From Ruminococcaceae bacterium UBA7212 (GTDB lineage Bacteria > Bacillota > Clostridia > Oscillospirales > Acutalibacteraceae): a stretch of 50,691 bases of DNA. Where the stretch lies: assembly GCA_002490525.1 (NCBI GenBank), contig DKUE01000027.1:1-50691 (forward strand), written 5' to 3'. Shown here one piece after another: positions 8,124 to 16,691 of this stretch (within the stretch, counting starts at the first letter, position 1; each line of letters starts with the position of its first letter). The notes beneath the pieces were generated by a model, which had not been told where the DNA came from, made no database searches, and was given only the letters and a program-made list of their open reading frames with translations. The translations under genes and the position numbers were made by a program.

Positions 8124-8485
8124 CTGCCTTCTCCGTCATAAGCATTTTTTATCCAATGCACCGAATGTATTTTGCCTCTGTGTGTATATACCTCTACAAT
8201 GTCAAAGCGAGGCTGTTTAGCGGTCGGGTTCTGTGACAAATACAGCTGTGCCGCCGCAAGCAATCTTTTACGTTTGCCGAAATCTACTGCATCGGCAGGC
8301 GCATAACGGCTGTTTTCGGCGCGGGTTTTCACTTCTACAAAGCAAAGATATTTCTCATTTTCAGCGATTATATCAATTTCTCCGAGCCGACAGCGATAAT
8401 TTGCCGCAACTACATCATAACCGCGTTCCCGCAAGTCACGTGCCGCTGCCACTTCACCCAAATCCCCTGTATTGGCATTAAACAT
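8120..8485 (-). CDS. yraN: YraN family (UPF0102) nuclease-like protein
   Basis: A small restriction-endonuclease-fold protein. The family core is present: GDLGEVAAARDL near the N-terminus, then RLGEIDIIAEN and FVEVKTR, the expected E-x(n)-D/E-V-K nuclease residues. The role is unknown; it is normally found beside rnhB, as here. The longest frame begins with TTG at 8497, but the ATG at 8485 gives the usual short N-terminus; neither has a strong ribosome binding site. It overlaps the rnhB stop by 8 bases. Confidence 0.9.
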   Translation of the reverse strand: MFNANTGDLGEVAAARDLRERGYDVVAANYRCRLGEIDIIAENEKYLCFVEVKTRAENSRYAPADAVDFGKRKRLLAAAQLYLSQNPTAKQPRFDIVEVYTHRGKIHSVHWIKNAYDGEGR

Positions 8486-9092
8486 CTGTGTCACCAAGTA
8501 TTTTCTTCAAAAAGCTTCTTCTGTGTATCGGCGCCACGCCGAATTCTGCAATTCTTTCATAGTGCAACTTTGTACCGTAACCTTTGTGCTTTTCGAAAGC
8601 GTATTGCGGATATTCCCGCGCCTTCTCCAGCATATAACGGTCACGGCTCACTTTTGCAAGTACAGACGCCGCCGCGATGGATACGGATTTCATATCGCCT
8701 TTGACAACGGTCACTTCCGTACCAATGCCGATTTTCGGCCGTTGATTACCGTCAATCAACAGCAAATCAGGTGTAGTTTCCATAGCTTCTACAGCGCGCC
8801 GCATAGCAAGAAAAGTCGCATTTAAAATATTGATTTTGTCAATTTCCTTCTCTGATGCAAATCCAATTCCGTAAGCCACAGCATTTTCTATGATGATGGG
8901 AAAAAGTACTTCTCTTTTTTTCTCAGTCAGCTTTTTGGAATCATTCAAACCCGCAATTTCCGTACCGAGCGGCAAAATGACTGCGGCGGCACAAACAGGA
9001 CCTGCCAAAGGACCGCGCCCCGCCTCATCTATTCCGCAAATCACCTGAAAGCCCTTTTTTGCATATTCTTTTTCAATTTCAAAATCTATCAT
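8478..9092 (-). CDS. rnhB: Ribonuclease HII
   Basis: RNase HII removes ribonucleotides from RNA-DNA hybrids. The 204-residue protein carries the hallmark GIDEAGRGPLAGPV near residue 20, giving Asp22 and Glu23 of the active site, with the later acidic residue in LLIDGN. The start lies directly against the rbgA stop at 9093. It belongs to the lepB-rbgA-rnhB-yraN string usual in Firmicutes. Confidence 0.97.
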   Translation of the reverse strand: MIDFEIEKEYAKKGFQVICGIDEAGRGPLAGPVCAAAVILPLGTEIAGLNDSKKLTEKKREVLFPIIIENAVAYGIGFASEKEIDKINILNATFLAMRRAVEAMETTPDLLLIDGNQRPKIGIGTEVTVVKGDMKSVSIAAASVLAKVSRDRYMLEKAREYPQYAFEKHKGYGTKLHYERIAEFGVAPIHRRSFLKKILGDTDV

Positions 9093-9962
9093 TTAGTCAC
9101 CCACTCTGTCGAGCGTGATTTTGCCGAGCTTGCCGCCGCGGTATTCATCCAAAAGCATAACGGACGCGCGGGTATAATCCACTTCTCCGCCTTTAATAAT
9201 CATCCCGCGCCGCTTAGCAATCATTTCAAGTACTTCAAAGGCTTCAGAATCCGCAAAATCAACAATACCATACCGTTCGGTTAGTCTATCTGCATACTCC
9301 GTCTTCATAATCTCTAATAAACGAATGGCAAGGGTTTCCGTATCTACTATCGTATCCTTTACAGAACCGATAAAAGCAAGCTTATCACCTACGCTCGGGT
9401 CATCAAATTTCGGCCAAAGCACACCCGGGGTATCCAAAAGCTCTATCCCGTTTCCGATTACAAACCACCGGTTTTGACGCGTAACACCTGCCTTGTCCGC
9501 AACCTCTGCGCGGTTACGCCCTGCCATTTTATTGATAAAAGAGGACTTGCCCGTATTGGGAATTCCAACCACCATAATACGAAGCGGCTTTCCGTGCATG
9601 CCGCGAGCTTCGTTTTTCTCAATTCGGTCTTTAAGAACCTCGCGCATTAACGGCACAAAACGGTTCAAGCCCTTACCGCTTTTACAGTCCACAGGCAAAA
9701 CTGCCGCACAGGATTTTTTATAATGCTCTACCCAACGGGCGGTAGCATTCGAATCCGCAACATCGCATTTATTCAAAAGAATGATGCGGGGTTTCCCGCC
9801 AATCAATTCTGAAAGCTCGGGATTTCGGCTGCTTTCCGGTACGCGTGCATCTAATACTTCGGTAACCGCATCCACCTGCGGTAGACATTCTTTAATAAGT
9901 CGCCGTGTTTTTGCCATATGTCCCGGAAACCATTGTACGTTTTGTTTGATAGAATCTGCCAT
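9093..9962 (-). CDS. rbgA: Ribosome biogenesis GTPase RbgA (YlqF)
   Basis: A circularly permuted GTPase needed for late 50S subunit assembly. The motif order is the permuted one: NKCD (G4) at 64-67 comes before GIPNTGKS (G1) at 133-140 and DTPG (G3) at 177-180. The N-terminal WFPGHMAKTRR is diagnostic for YlqF/RbgA. At 289 residues it has the normal length. GGAG lies 5 nt before the ATG. Confidence 0.96.
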   Translation of the reverse strand: MADSIKQNVQWFPGHMAKTRRLIKECLPQVDAVTEVLDARVPESSRNPELSELIGGKPRIILLNKCDVADSNATARWVEHYKKSCAAVLPVDCKSGKGLNRFVPLMREVLKDRIEKNEARGMHGKPLRIMVVGIPNTGKSSFINKMAGRNRAEVADKAGVTRQNRWFVIGNGIELLDTPGVLWPKFDDPSVGDKLAFIGSVKDTIVDTETLAIRLLEIMKTEYADRLTERYGIVDFADSEAFEVLEMIAKRRGMIIKGGEVDYTRASVMLLDEYRGGKLGKITLDRVGD

Positions 9963-9964
9963 AT

Positions 9965-10498
9965 TTACTCCAAGCTGTCCGACAAAAGATGTGTATCGCC
10001 GATTCTGTAAACAGCCTCACCGACAATATATCGTTTATCAATAATTCCGACCAATTTATCACGGCTGTCCGTAGAATGGTTTCGGTTATCCCCCATAACA
10101 AATACGCACCCCTCAGGCACCGTCAGCGGATAATGCATATTGCCCTGTACCACCATGCGTTCGGCAATATACGGCTCATCAATAACTTTTCCGTCAATAA
10201 TGACCCGTCCGTTTGCACCGTCTACCGTAATGGTCTGCCCTTCGGTTGCAATTACACGCTTAATTAAAACCTTTTCGAGCACATTGGGCTGGGAAATAAC
10301 CACAATGTCACCGTATTCCACATCCCAGTCTCTAGCTGTAAGAATCAGCTTATCACCATGCTGAAGAGTGTTGTTCATAGAGTCACCTTGCACGGCTGAA
10401 ATTTTAAATATAAAAGTGAAAATCAGCCCAACCGCCAGTATTGCCGAAAGCAAAACAGATGCAAAATCATAAAGGCTTGCCAAATTTTTTTTACGCAT
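9965..10498 (-). CDS. lepB: Signal peptidase I (second of a tandem pair)
   Basis: A membrane serine protease that cleaves signal peptides outside the membrane. One N-terminal membrane segment (about residues 14-33) precedes the catalytic Ser40 in VQGDSM and Lys80 in KRVIATEG; GDNRNHSTDSRD is the family box near the end. The start overlaps the upstream paralogue by 8 bases, so the two are translationally coupled. It lies directly upstream of rbgA, the usual position for lepB in Firmicutes. Confidence 0.95.
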   Translation of the reverse strand: MRKKNLASLYDFASVLLSAILAVGLIFTFIFKISAVQGDSMNNTLQHGDKLILTARDWDVEYGDIVVISQPNVLEKVLIKRVIATEGQTITVDGANGRVIIDGKVIDEPYIAERMVVQGNMHYPLTVPEGCVFVMGDNRNHSTDSRDKLVGIIDKRYIVGEAVYRIGDTHLLSDSLE

Positions 10499-11084
10499 TT
10501 GTATCTAACTTCCAATCTCCGAAGGGTAAAATTCTGAATTCCGCCACACCTAAAATATAGCTACGGTCTATAAATCCAATTGCTGAAGAACGGCTGTCCA
10601 AAGAGTTGTTGCGATTGTCCCCCATAACAAACACGCTTCCATCCGGTACGGTAACGGGAAAATCAACATCAAACCGTCTGTGCGTCGGTTCCGCAATATA
10701 CGGTTCATTAAGCACCGTACCGTTTACGGTGACTTCACCCGTTTCAAAATTGATATTGACTTTATCTCCGCTTAAACCGATGACCCGCTTTATAATCGGC
10801 TCGTTTAAATCGTTCGGCTGTGTGACAACTACAATATCACCGCGCTGAATCTCCGTATTGATTGCACGAATCGCCAGCCAGTTACCGTTTTGCAGTGTCG
10901 GCACCATGGAAGTACCGTTTACACCGACAATGCGGAATAAAAATGTGAACACAACTAATATGGCTAAAAACGCAAATACCAAAGAATCCAGCCATTCGTA
11001 AACGAATTTCCATAGCTTAGACGGCTGTGTATCAGCCGCTTTTATATCTGTATAAGGGACTGTAAATTGCTCTTTTTTTCTCAA
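10491..11084 (-). CDS. lepB: Signal peptidase I (first of a tandem pair)
   Basis: A second type I signal peptidase with the same architecture: a basic N-terminus, one membrane segment, catalytic Ser in VNGTSMVPTL, Lys in IIKRVIG, and the GDNRNNSLDSR box. The frame extends to a TTG at 11141, but that would add a poor 19-residue leader; the TTG at 11084 has AGGGAAGG about 7 nt upstream and gives a natural MRKKEQ start. A GTG at 11093 is the other option. It shares clear similarity with the following copy, so the pair arose by duplication or has split substrates. Confidence 0.93.
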   Translation of the reverse strand: MRKKEQFTVPYTDIKAADTQPSKLWKFVYEWLDSLVFAFLAILVVFTFLFRIVGVNGTSMVPTLQNGNWLAIRAINTEIQRGDIVVVTQPNDLNEPIIKRVIGLSGDKVNINFETGEVTVNGTVLNEPYIAEPTHRRFDVDFPVTVPDGSVFVMGDNRNNSLDSRSSAIGFIDRSYILGVAEFRILPFGDWKLDTNA

Positions 11085-11168
11085 ACGGAACACCTTCCCT
11101 ACTTTGGATAATATTCTACAACAAATCAGGAAAGATTGCAAGAAAAAGAGAAAACATACAAATCAATA

Positions 11169-11196
11169 GGGCGGTTCTCTTATCGCTGAACCGCCC
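11169..11196 (-). terminator. Hairpin terminator after the ACT-domain gene
   Basis: A 9-bp perfect GC-rich stem (11169-11177 with 11188-11196) and a 10-base loop, 23 bases after the ACT gene stop. The U-run after it is weak, so it may be a partial terminator. Confidence 0.6.
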
Positions 11197-11218
11197 ATTT
11201 AAAACAAATTTATATGAT

Positions 11219-11644
11219 TTACAAGATGGATGACTCGTCAATCACGGCAATCCCGTTTTCTTGCAGTACCGCTGTAGCGACCGCATTGTCATCCACACGC
11301 ACAATTACATACGCATGACCTGCCTCAGGTGTTAAGAACGCATAGGCATATTCCACATTTTCACCTGCATCTGCAAGCACCTTGACGACCTTTGCGAAAG
11401 CACCTGTAATGTCGGGAATCGAAATACCGACCACCTCGGTAATGGAAACGGCAACGCCCGCCGCCTTTAATACCTCTGCCGCCTTCTGCGTATCAGACAC
11501 AATCAAGCGTAAAATGCCGAAATCGGTTGTGTCCGCAATGGAAAATGCGCGAATACTCACACCACCCTCTGCGAGATAGCCTGTGATTTCCGCCAGTCTT
11601 CCGGGTTTGTTTTCAACGAAAACAGATATTTGCCGAATTGCCAT
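11219..11644 (-). CDS. Tandem ACT-domain protein
   Basis: A 141-residue protein made of two ACT domains (about 1-70 and 71-141) with no catalytic domain. The first begins IRQISVFVENKPGRLAEI, a typical ACT strand-turn-helix with the ligand-site Gly. ACT domains bind amino acids. Lying last in the iorAB/paaK cluster, it probably senses an aromatic or branched amino acid, or its keto acid. AAGGAGG precedes the ATG; 12 bases separate it from the ligase gene. The regulated partner is not known from the sequence. Confidence 0.88.
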   Translation of the reverse strand: MAIRQISVFVENKPGRLAEITGYLAEGGVSIRAFSIADTTDFGILRLIVSDTQKAAEVLKAAGVAVSITEVVGISIPDITGAFAKVVKVLADAGENVEYAYAFLTPEAGHAYVIVRVDDNAVATAVLQENGIAVIDESSIL

Positions 11645-11656
11645 ACCAAAACCTCC

Positions 11657-12961
11657 TTAAATTACGCGGTTATCAATAACCCGTACTGCTTTGCCTTCAG
11701 AGCGCGGCAGGGAACGGGGCTCAACCAATTTGATTTTTGCCGAAACACCGAGCGTTGTTTGCATTGCCGTTTTGATGCGATTTTCTTGATCCTCCACCTT
11801 GCGAACAGAGTCGGAAAGCAGTGCGTCGGACATTTCGATTTTGACCGTCATCACATCCAAATTGTTTACACGGTCTACAACAATTTGATAGTTCGGCTCC
11901 ATACCGAGGGAAAGAATCACATGTTCCACCTGCGACGGGAATACATTCACACCGCGGATAATCAGCATATCGTCACTTCTGCCCTTAGGCTTGAGCATCT
12001 TGACAAGTGTTCTGCCGCACGCACATTTTTCGTGTGACAGCGCGGTAATATCACGGGTTCTGTAGCGTACAAGCGGCAGTGCCTCTTTGCCGATACAGGT
12101 GAAGACCAACTCACCGAATTTACCGTCGGGCAATGGCTCTAAAGTATCGGGGTCAACGACCTCGGGATAGAAATAGTCTTCACAAATATGCATTCCCGCC
12201 TGCTCACTGCATTCATAGGCAACACCGGGTCCTGCAATTTCGGAAAGCCCGTAAATATCGTACGCCTTAATATTCAAAGATTTTTCAATTTCGCGGCGCA
12301 TGTTTTCGCTCCATGCCTCTGCACCGAAAATACCTGCACGCAACGGCAACTTTGCAGAATCAATACCCGCCGCTTTTAAGGATTCCCCGATAAACATGGC
12401 ATATGAGGGCGTACAGCAAAGGAAATCCGACCCGAAATCCTGTAAAATTTGCATTTGGCGGTGGGTATTACCCGAAGAAACAGGAATCGCCGTTGCACCG
12501 AGTTTTTCTGCGCCGTAATGCAAACCCAAACCGCCGGTGAACAGACCGTAGCCATAGGAAACATGAATTTTGTCTCCTTTGGTGCCGCCCGCAGCGACTA
12601 TCGCACGTGCCGCGCCTTCTGCCCACACATCAATATCATGCTGGGTATAACCGACAACGGTCTGTTTCCCTGTGGTGCCCGAAGAAGCATGAATACGAAC
12701 CAAAGTTTCATTCGGAACGGCAAATAGCCCAAACGGATAATTATCACGCAAATCCTGCTTAATCGTAAAAGGCAATTTTGTAATGTCATCAATGGATTTA
12801 ATATCGCCCGGCAACAGTCCGATTTCATCAAATTTTTTCTTATAGAAAGGTACATGATTATAGCAGTTTGCTACCATTTTGATAAGTCTTGCCGATTGGA
12901 TTGCATGCAAATAGTCTCTTGAAGCCAGTTCAATGTCAGAATTGAAATACGCTTGCTGCAT
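11657..12961 (-). CDS. paaK: Phenylacetate-CoA ligase (copy downstream of iorB)
   Basis: An AMP-forming acyl-CoA ligase of the phenylacetate-CoA ligase family. The adenylate signature HASSGTTGKQTVVGYT is present near residue 90, YGLSEIAGPG is the substrate/adenylate loop, and the C-terminal lid domain runs from about residue 325. The longest frame begins GTG at 12970; the ATG at 12961 has GAGGTG 6 nt upstream and is preferred. With IorAB it may interconvert arylacetyl-CoA and arylacetate, or activate imported arylacetates. It is a paralogue of the gene at 15305. Confidence 0.92.
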   Translation of the reverse strand: MQQAYFNSDIELASRDYLHAIQSARLIKMVANCYNHVPFYKKKFDEIGLLPGDIKSIDDITKLPFTIKQDLRDNYPFGLFAVPNETLVRIHASSGTTGKQTVVGYTQHDIDVWAEGAARAIVAAGGTKGDKIHVSYGYGLFTGGLGLHYGAEKLGATAIPVSSGNTHRQMQILQDFGSDFLCCTPSYAMFIGESLKAAGIDSAKLPLRAGIFGAEAWSENMRREIEKSLNIKAYDIYGLSEIAGPGVAYECSEQAGMHICEDYFYPEVVDPDTLEPLPDGKFGELVFTCIGKEALPLVRYRTRDITALSHEKCACGRTLVKMLKPKGRSDDMLIIRGVNVFPSQVEHVILSLGMEPNYQIVVDRVNNLDVMTVKIEMSDALLSDSVRKVEDQENRIKTAMQTTLGVSAKIKLVEPRSLPRSEGKAVRVIDNRVI

Positions 12962-12975
12962 GATAAACACCTCTT

Positions 12976-13554
12976 TTATTTTGCACTCTCAAAGCCGAGT
13001 TTAAATGCTTTGAGATTCATTTCCAAAAACTTTTCAGGCACTGTTTCGCGGATGGCCTTTTCCCATACTGTGTAAGGCAAATCCATTCTGGCGGCCATAA
13101 CACCGATTAACACAACATTTACCGCTTTGGGAGAGCCAGCCTCTACGGCTAAGGACAGTGCATCTGCTTCTACTAAATCCACCCCTGTTGCACGAATAGC
13201 TTCCAGCACGCCGTCAGGATATTGTGCATTGCCGATGACAACGGGCATGGGGTCGATTTTTTGCGAATTCGCAATCATCGTACCGCCTTTTTTGAGGAAA
13301 GGCAGCCAGCGAGCCGCCTCCAGCTGTTCAAATGCCAAGATGAAATCCGCCTGTCCCTCGCGGACAATCGGTGAAAAAACCTCTTCACCGTATTTCACAT
13401 ATGTGACAACCGAGCCGCCGCGCTGACTCATACCGTGCACTTCAGAAACTTTCACATCATAGTTCTCCGAAAGAAGAGCCGCACCCAAGAGACGGCTGGC
13501 AAGCAAGGTTCCCTGCCCGCCGACACCGACAATCATAATGCTTTTTGTTTCCAT
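12976..13554 (-). CDS. iorB: Indolepyruvate ferredoxin oxidoreductase beta subunit
   Basis: The beta subunit of the enzyme that oxidatively decarboxylates aryl pyruvates to arylacetyl-CoA with ferredoxin as acceptor. The N-terminal MIVGVGGQGTLLASRLLG is the gamma-type fold of 2-oxoacid oxidoreductases. The open frame runs back to 13617, but the ATG at 13554 sits one base after the iorA stop with AGGAGGG 8 nt upstream, which fixes the start. About 192 residues. Confidence 0.94.
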   Translation of the reverse strand: METKSIMIVGVGGQGTLLASRLLGAALLSENYDVKVSEVHGMSQRGGSVVTYVKYGEEVFSPIVREGQADFILAFEQLEAARWLPFLKKGGTMIANSQKIDPMPVVIGNAQYPDGVLEAIRATGVDLVEADALSLAVEAGSPKAVNVVLIGVMAARMDLPYTVWEKAIRETVPEKFLEMNLKAFKLGFESAK

Positions 13555-13555
13555 A

Positions 13556-15289
13556 TCATTTGCCCTCCTCAATCGCGTCAAATTTGCAGAGCTGACTGCA
13601 CACATTACATCCGACACACTGTGTAAAGTCGATAACCGATTTTTTATTTTTTATACTGATTGCAGGACAACCAATCTTCATGCACATCTTACAGCCAACG
13701 CACTTTTCAGAATTGACATGCATTGGCGGATTGTGCTTAACATATTTGAGCAATGCACAGGGACGGCGCGAAATGACAACCGACGGTGCGTCTGCGGCAA
13801 TTTCTTCGCGCAGTACATCTTCGCATTCCTGCAAATTATACGGGTCAACCACGCGTACACGGTCAATACCGACCGCTTTTGCAAGCAATTCCAAACTGAC
13901 CGCCGTAGTCGGGTCACCCTTGATGGTTTTGCCCGTTGTCGGGTTATCCTGATGTCCCGTCATACCTGTAATGCTGTTGTCCAAGATAATGACGGTCGAA
14001 TTGCTTTGATTGTAAGCAATGTTGATAAGCCCCGTTACACCCGAATGCATAAAGGTGGAATCGCCGATAACTGCAACGGACTTTTTCGCATTTTCCGAAT
14101 CCGCTTTATTGCGTCCGTGCAAAGCAGATACAGATGCACCCATACAAACACAGGTATCCATCATCGCAAGGGGTGCTAAAGCGCCCAGTGTATAACAGCC
14201 GATATCACCGCTGACTGTAACGTTCAGCTTTTTCAGTGCATAATAAAGTCCTCTGTGCGGACAGCCTGCGCAAAGCACGGGCGGACGTGCAGGAATCTCC
14301 AAATCTGTTTGCACAGAATCGTCTTTTTCACCCAAAATCACCTGTTTAATCAGACTTTGTGAATACTCGCCCTGCAAAGTAAAGGCATCTTTACCGATAA
14401 CCTCAATGCCGTTTTGCTTGCAGTGCTCTTCAATGAATGGGTCCAGTTCCTCCAGCACATACACCTTTTTGCACTTTGCCGCAAATGCCTTAATTTTCTC
14501 CACAGGCAAAGGATATACACAGCCAAGCTTAAAATAAGAAGCGTTTTTGCCCAGAGCCTCTTTTGCATACTGATATGTAATACCCGATGTAATCACACCG
14601 ATTTCAGTGCTGTTATATTCTTCTGTATTGATTTCGGAAGTCTCCGACCAAGCAATCTGGTCAAGAATTCTCTGCTCGACCACAACATGCTTCTTAATCG
14701 CCATACCCGGCATCATGACATATTTCATCGGGTCTTTTTTGTATTCAGAGAGAACGTTGTCCACACGTTCGGAAAGCGCTGTAAGACTTCTGGAATGTGC
14801 CACACGTGTTGTCAAACGCAATAAAACAGGTGTATCAAATTTTTCGGACAGTTCAAAAGCGAGCTTTGCATACTGCAAGCATTCATTGGAATCCGACGGC
14901 TCTAGCATCATGATTTTGGCAGCCTTCGCATAATGGCGAGAATCCTGCTCGTTTTGCGAGGAATGCATACCCGGGTCATCCGCAACCGCAATCACCATAC
15001 CGGCGTTTATCCCTGTATAAGAGGCAGTAAACAGCGGGTCGGCAGCAACATTTAAGCCTACGTGCTTCATGGCACAGAAAGAGCGTGCACCCGCAATCGC
15101 CGCACCGATGGCAACCTCCATGGCTACCTTTTCGTTCGGTGCCCATTCGCTGTATATCGCATCATACTTTGCTATACACTCGGTAATTTCCGTACTCGGT
15201 GTACCGGGGTAACTCGAAGCAACACGTAAGCCCGCTTCATAAAGACCGCGCGCAACTGCCTCATTGCCAATCAGTAATTTCTTCTCCAT
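13556..15289 (-). CDS. iorA: Indolepyruvate ferredoxin oxidoreductase alpha subunit
   Basis: The catalytic subunit, 577 residues. An N-terminal pyrimidine-type domain (LLIGNEAVARGLYEAG...SYPGTPSTEI) is followed by the thiamine-diphosphate region (CPHRGLYYALKK...GDIGCYTLG, then GDSTFMHSG and NSITGMTGHQDNP) and a two-cluster ferredoxin end: CVGCKMCMKIGCP and CVGCNVCSQLCK, each holding one [4Fe-4S]. It makes arylacetyl-CoA from phenylpyruvate, hydroxyphenylpyruvate or indolepyruvate during amino acid fermentation. AGGTGA precedes the ATG. Confidence 0.97.
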   Translation of the reverse strand: MEKKLLIGNEAVARGLYEAGLRVASSYPGTPSTEITECIAKYDAIYSEWAPNEKVAMEVAIGAAIAGARSFCAMKHVGLNVAADPLFTASYTGINAGMVIAVADDPGMHSSQNEQDSRHYAKAAKIMMLEPSDSNECLQYAKLAFELSEKFDTPVLLRLTTRVAHSRSLTALSERVDNVLSEYKKDPMKYVMMPGMAIKKHVVVEQRILDQIAWSETSEINTEEYNSTEIGVITSGITYQYAKEALGKNASYFKLGCVYPLPVEKIKAFAAKCKKVYVLEELDPFIEEHCKQNGIEVIGKDAFTLQGEYSQSLIKQVILGEKDDSVQTDLEIPARPPVLCAGCPHRGLYYALKKLNVTVSGDIGCYTLGALAPLAMMDTCVCMGASVSALHGRNKADSENAKKSVAVIGDSTFMHSGVTGLINIAYNQSNSTVIILDNSITGMTGHQDNPTTGKTIKGDPTTAVSLELLAKAVGIDRVRVVDPYNLQECEDVLREEIAADAPSVVISRRPCALLKYVKHNPPMHVNSEKCVGCKMCMKIGCPAISIKNKKSVIDFTQCVGCNVCSQLCKFDAIEEGK

Positions 15290-15304
15290 TTTTTCACCTC
15301 AAAA

Positions 15305-16603
15305 TTATTGATTCCTTAAATCCACTACACGCTTTGCCTTACCGACAAACCGTTCAATCGTATTCGGCTCAACAATGCTGACTTTACACTGAATTCCAAG
15401 CACCGTATGAACATTATGTTTGATTTTATTTTGCAATTCCTGAATTTTGCCAAAGCTTTCCAAAAGTGAAGTATCAGACAATTCCACCTGAATTTCCAGC
15501 GTATCGGCAAAGCCTTCGCGACGCACAATCAACTGATAATGCGGACTTACCTTATCCATACCGACCAGTACACTTTCAATCTGCGAGGGAAATACATTCA
15601 CGCCGCGAATTTTCAGCATATCATCGCTTCTGCCCTTAATTTTATCCATTCTTGCAAAGGTTCTGCCGCATTTGCACGGCTCATAAACAATTCGGGAAAT
15701 ATCACGTGTACGATACCGCAGCAACGGAATGCCTTCTTTGGTAAGCGTGGTAATTAAAACCTCACCGGTCTCCCCTTCGCCGAGAACTTCTAAGGTATTG
15801 GGGTCAATAATCTCCGCCAAGAAATAGTCCTCATTGATATGTAAGCCGCAGCGTTCCGTGCATTCTCCCGAAACACCGGGTCCCATCAGTTCGCTCATAC
15901 CGTAATTATCAGTCGCAAAAAGCCCCCAGCCGTTTTCAATCTGTGTACGCATTTCCGGCGTACAGCCTTCGGAACCGAACAAACCGAGGCGCAAATGATA
16001 ATCCGACATCGGATAGTCTAAAGACTTTGCCGTTTCCGCCATGTAAAGCGCGTAAGAAGGCGTGGCAACCAAAGCAGTTGTTTTAAAATCACGCATATAC
16101 ATCAGTGCTTTTTCCGTATTACCGCTGGAATTCGGCACAACTGCACAACCGAGTTTTTCAAGTCCATAGTGCAGTCCTAACGCACCTGTAAACATACCGT
16201 AACCAAAAGAAATCTGTACGATGTCATCTGCTGTAGCACCTGCCGCCGCACACAAACGTGCCATACAGTCCGACCACATATCTAAATCATGTTTTGTATA
16301 GCCGACAACCGTAGGTTTTCCTGTTGTACCTGAAGACGCATGAATGCGTACAATCTCTTTCATGGGTACCGCAAACAGACCGAACGGATAGTTATCGCGT
16401 AAATCCGCCTTCGTTGTCGGTGGGATGCGCCGAATATCGTCTAATGTTTTAATTTGGTCAGGCGATACGCCCGCATCATCCAGTTTCTTTTTATAAAACG
16501 GAACGTGCGTATAACAGTAATTCACCGTATATTTTAAACGCTCCAGCTGGATTTCTTCAATTTGTTTTCGGGACATTGTCTCGATTTCCTTTTGGAAAAA
16601 CAT
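15305..16603 (-). CDS. paaK: Phenylacetate-CoA ligase (copy upstream of iorA)
   Basis: A second AMP-forming arylacetate-CoA ligase, 432 residues, strongly similar over its whole length to the copy at 11657: HASSGTTGKPTVVGYT, YGMSELMGPGVSGEC and the CKCGRTFARMDKIKGR loop, with the conserved ending RGVNVFPSQIESVL. Only 15 bases separate it from iorA. Two ligases bracketing one oxidoreductase suggest different aryl acids (phenylacetate, hydroxyphenylacetate, indoleacetate), or one acting in the acid-forming direction; this is inference. Confidence 0.92.
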   Translation of the reverse strand: MFFQKEIETMSRKQIEEIQLERLKYTVNYCYTHVPFYKKKLDDAGVSPDQIKTLDDIRRIPPTTKADLRDNYPFGLFAVPMKEIVRIHASSGTTGKPTVVGYTKHDLDMWSDCMARLCAAAGATADDIVQISFGYGMFTGALGLHYGLEKLGCAVVPNSSGNTEKALMYMRDFKTTALVATPSYALYMAETAKSLDYPMSDYHLRLGLFGSEGCTPEMRTQIENGWGLFATDNYGMSELMGPGVSGECTERCGLHINEDYFLAEIIDPNTLEVLGEGETGEVLITTLTKEGIPLLRYRTRDISRIVYEPCKCGRTFARMDKIKGRSDDMLKIRGVNVFPSQIESVLVGMDKVSPHYQLIVRREGFADTLEIQVELSDTSLLESFGKIQELQNKIKHNVHTVLGIQCKVSIVEPNTIERFVGKAKRVVDLRNQ

Positions 16604-16634
16604 CCTTTCCCTTCCACCTTCCGAAAAGTATTTA

Positions 16635-16662
16635 TGCAGCCGCAGAATTTACTGTGGCTGCA
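16635..16662 (-). other. Stem-loop between the symporter and the ligase gene
   Basis: An 11-bp stem with one G-T wobble (16635-16645 with 16652-16662) and a 6-base loop. It lies after the symporter stop. No good U-run follows, so it could be a weak terminator that lowers expression of the downstream paaK-iorAB genes. Confidence 0.45.
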
Positions 16663-16691
16663 CATAAAATCCTATTTAAAGTATAGCATAC

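Noticed and set aside
12976..13617. Longer iorB frame starting at 13617
   Set aside because: The extra N-terminus lies inside iorA, and the AGGAGGG site 8 nt before the ATG at 13554 fixes the start one base after the iorA stop.
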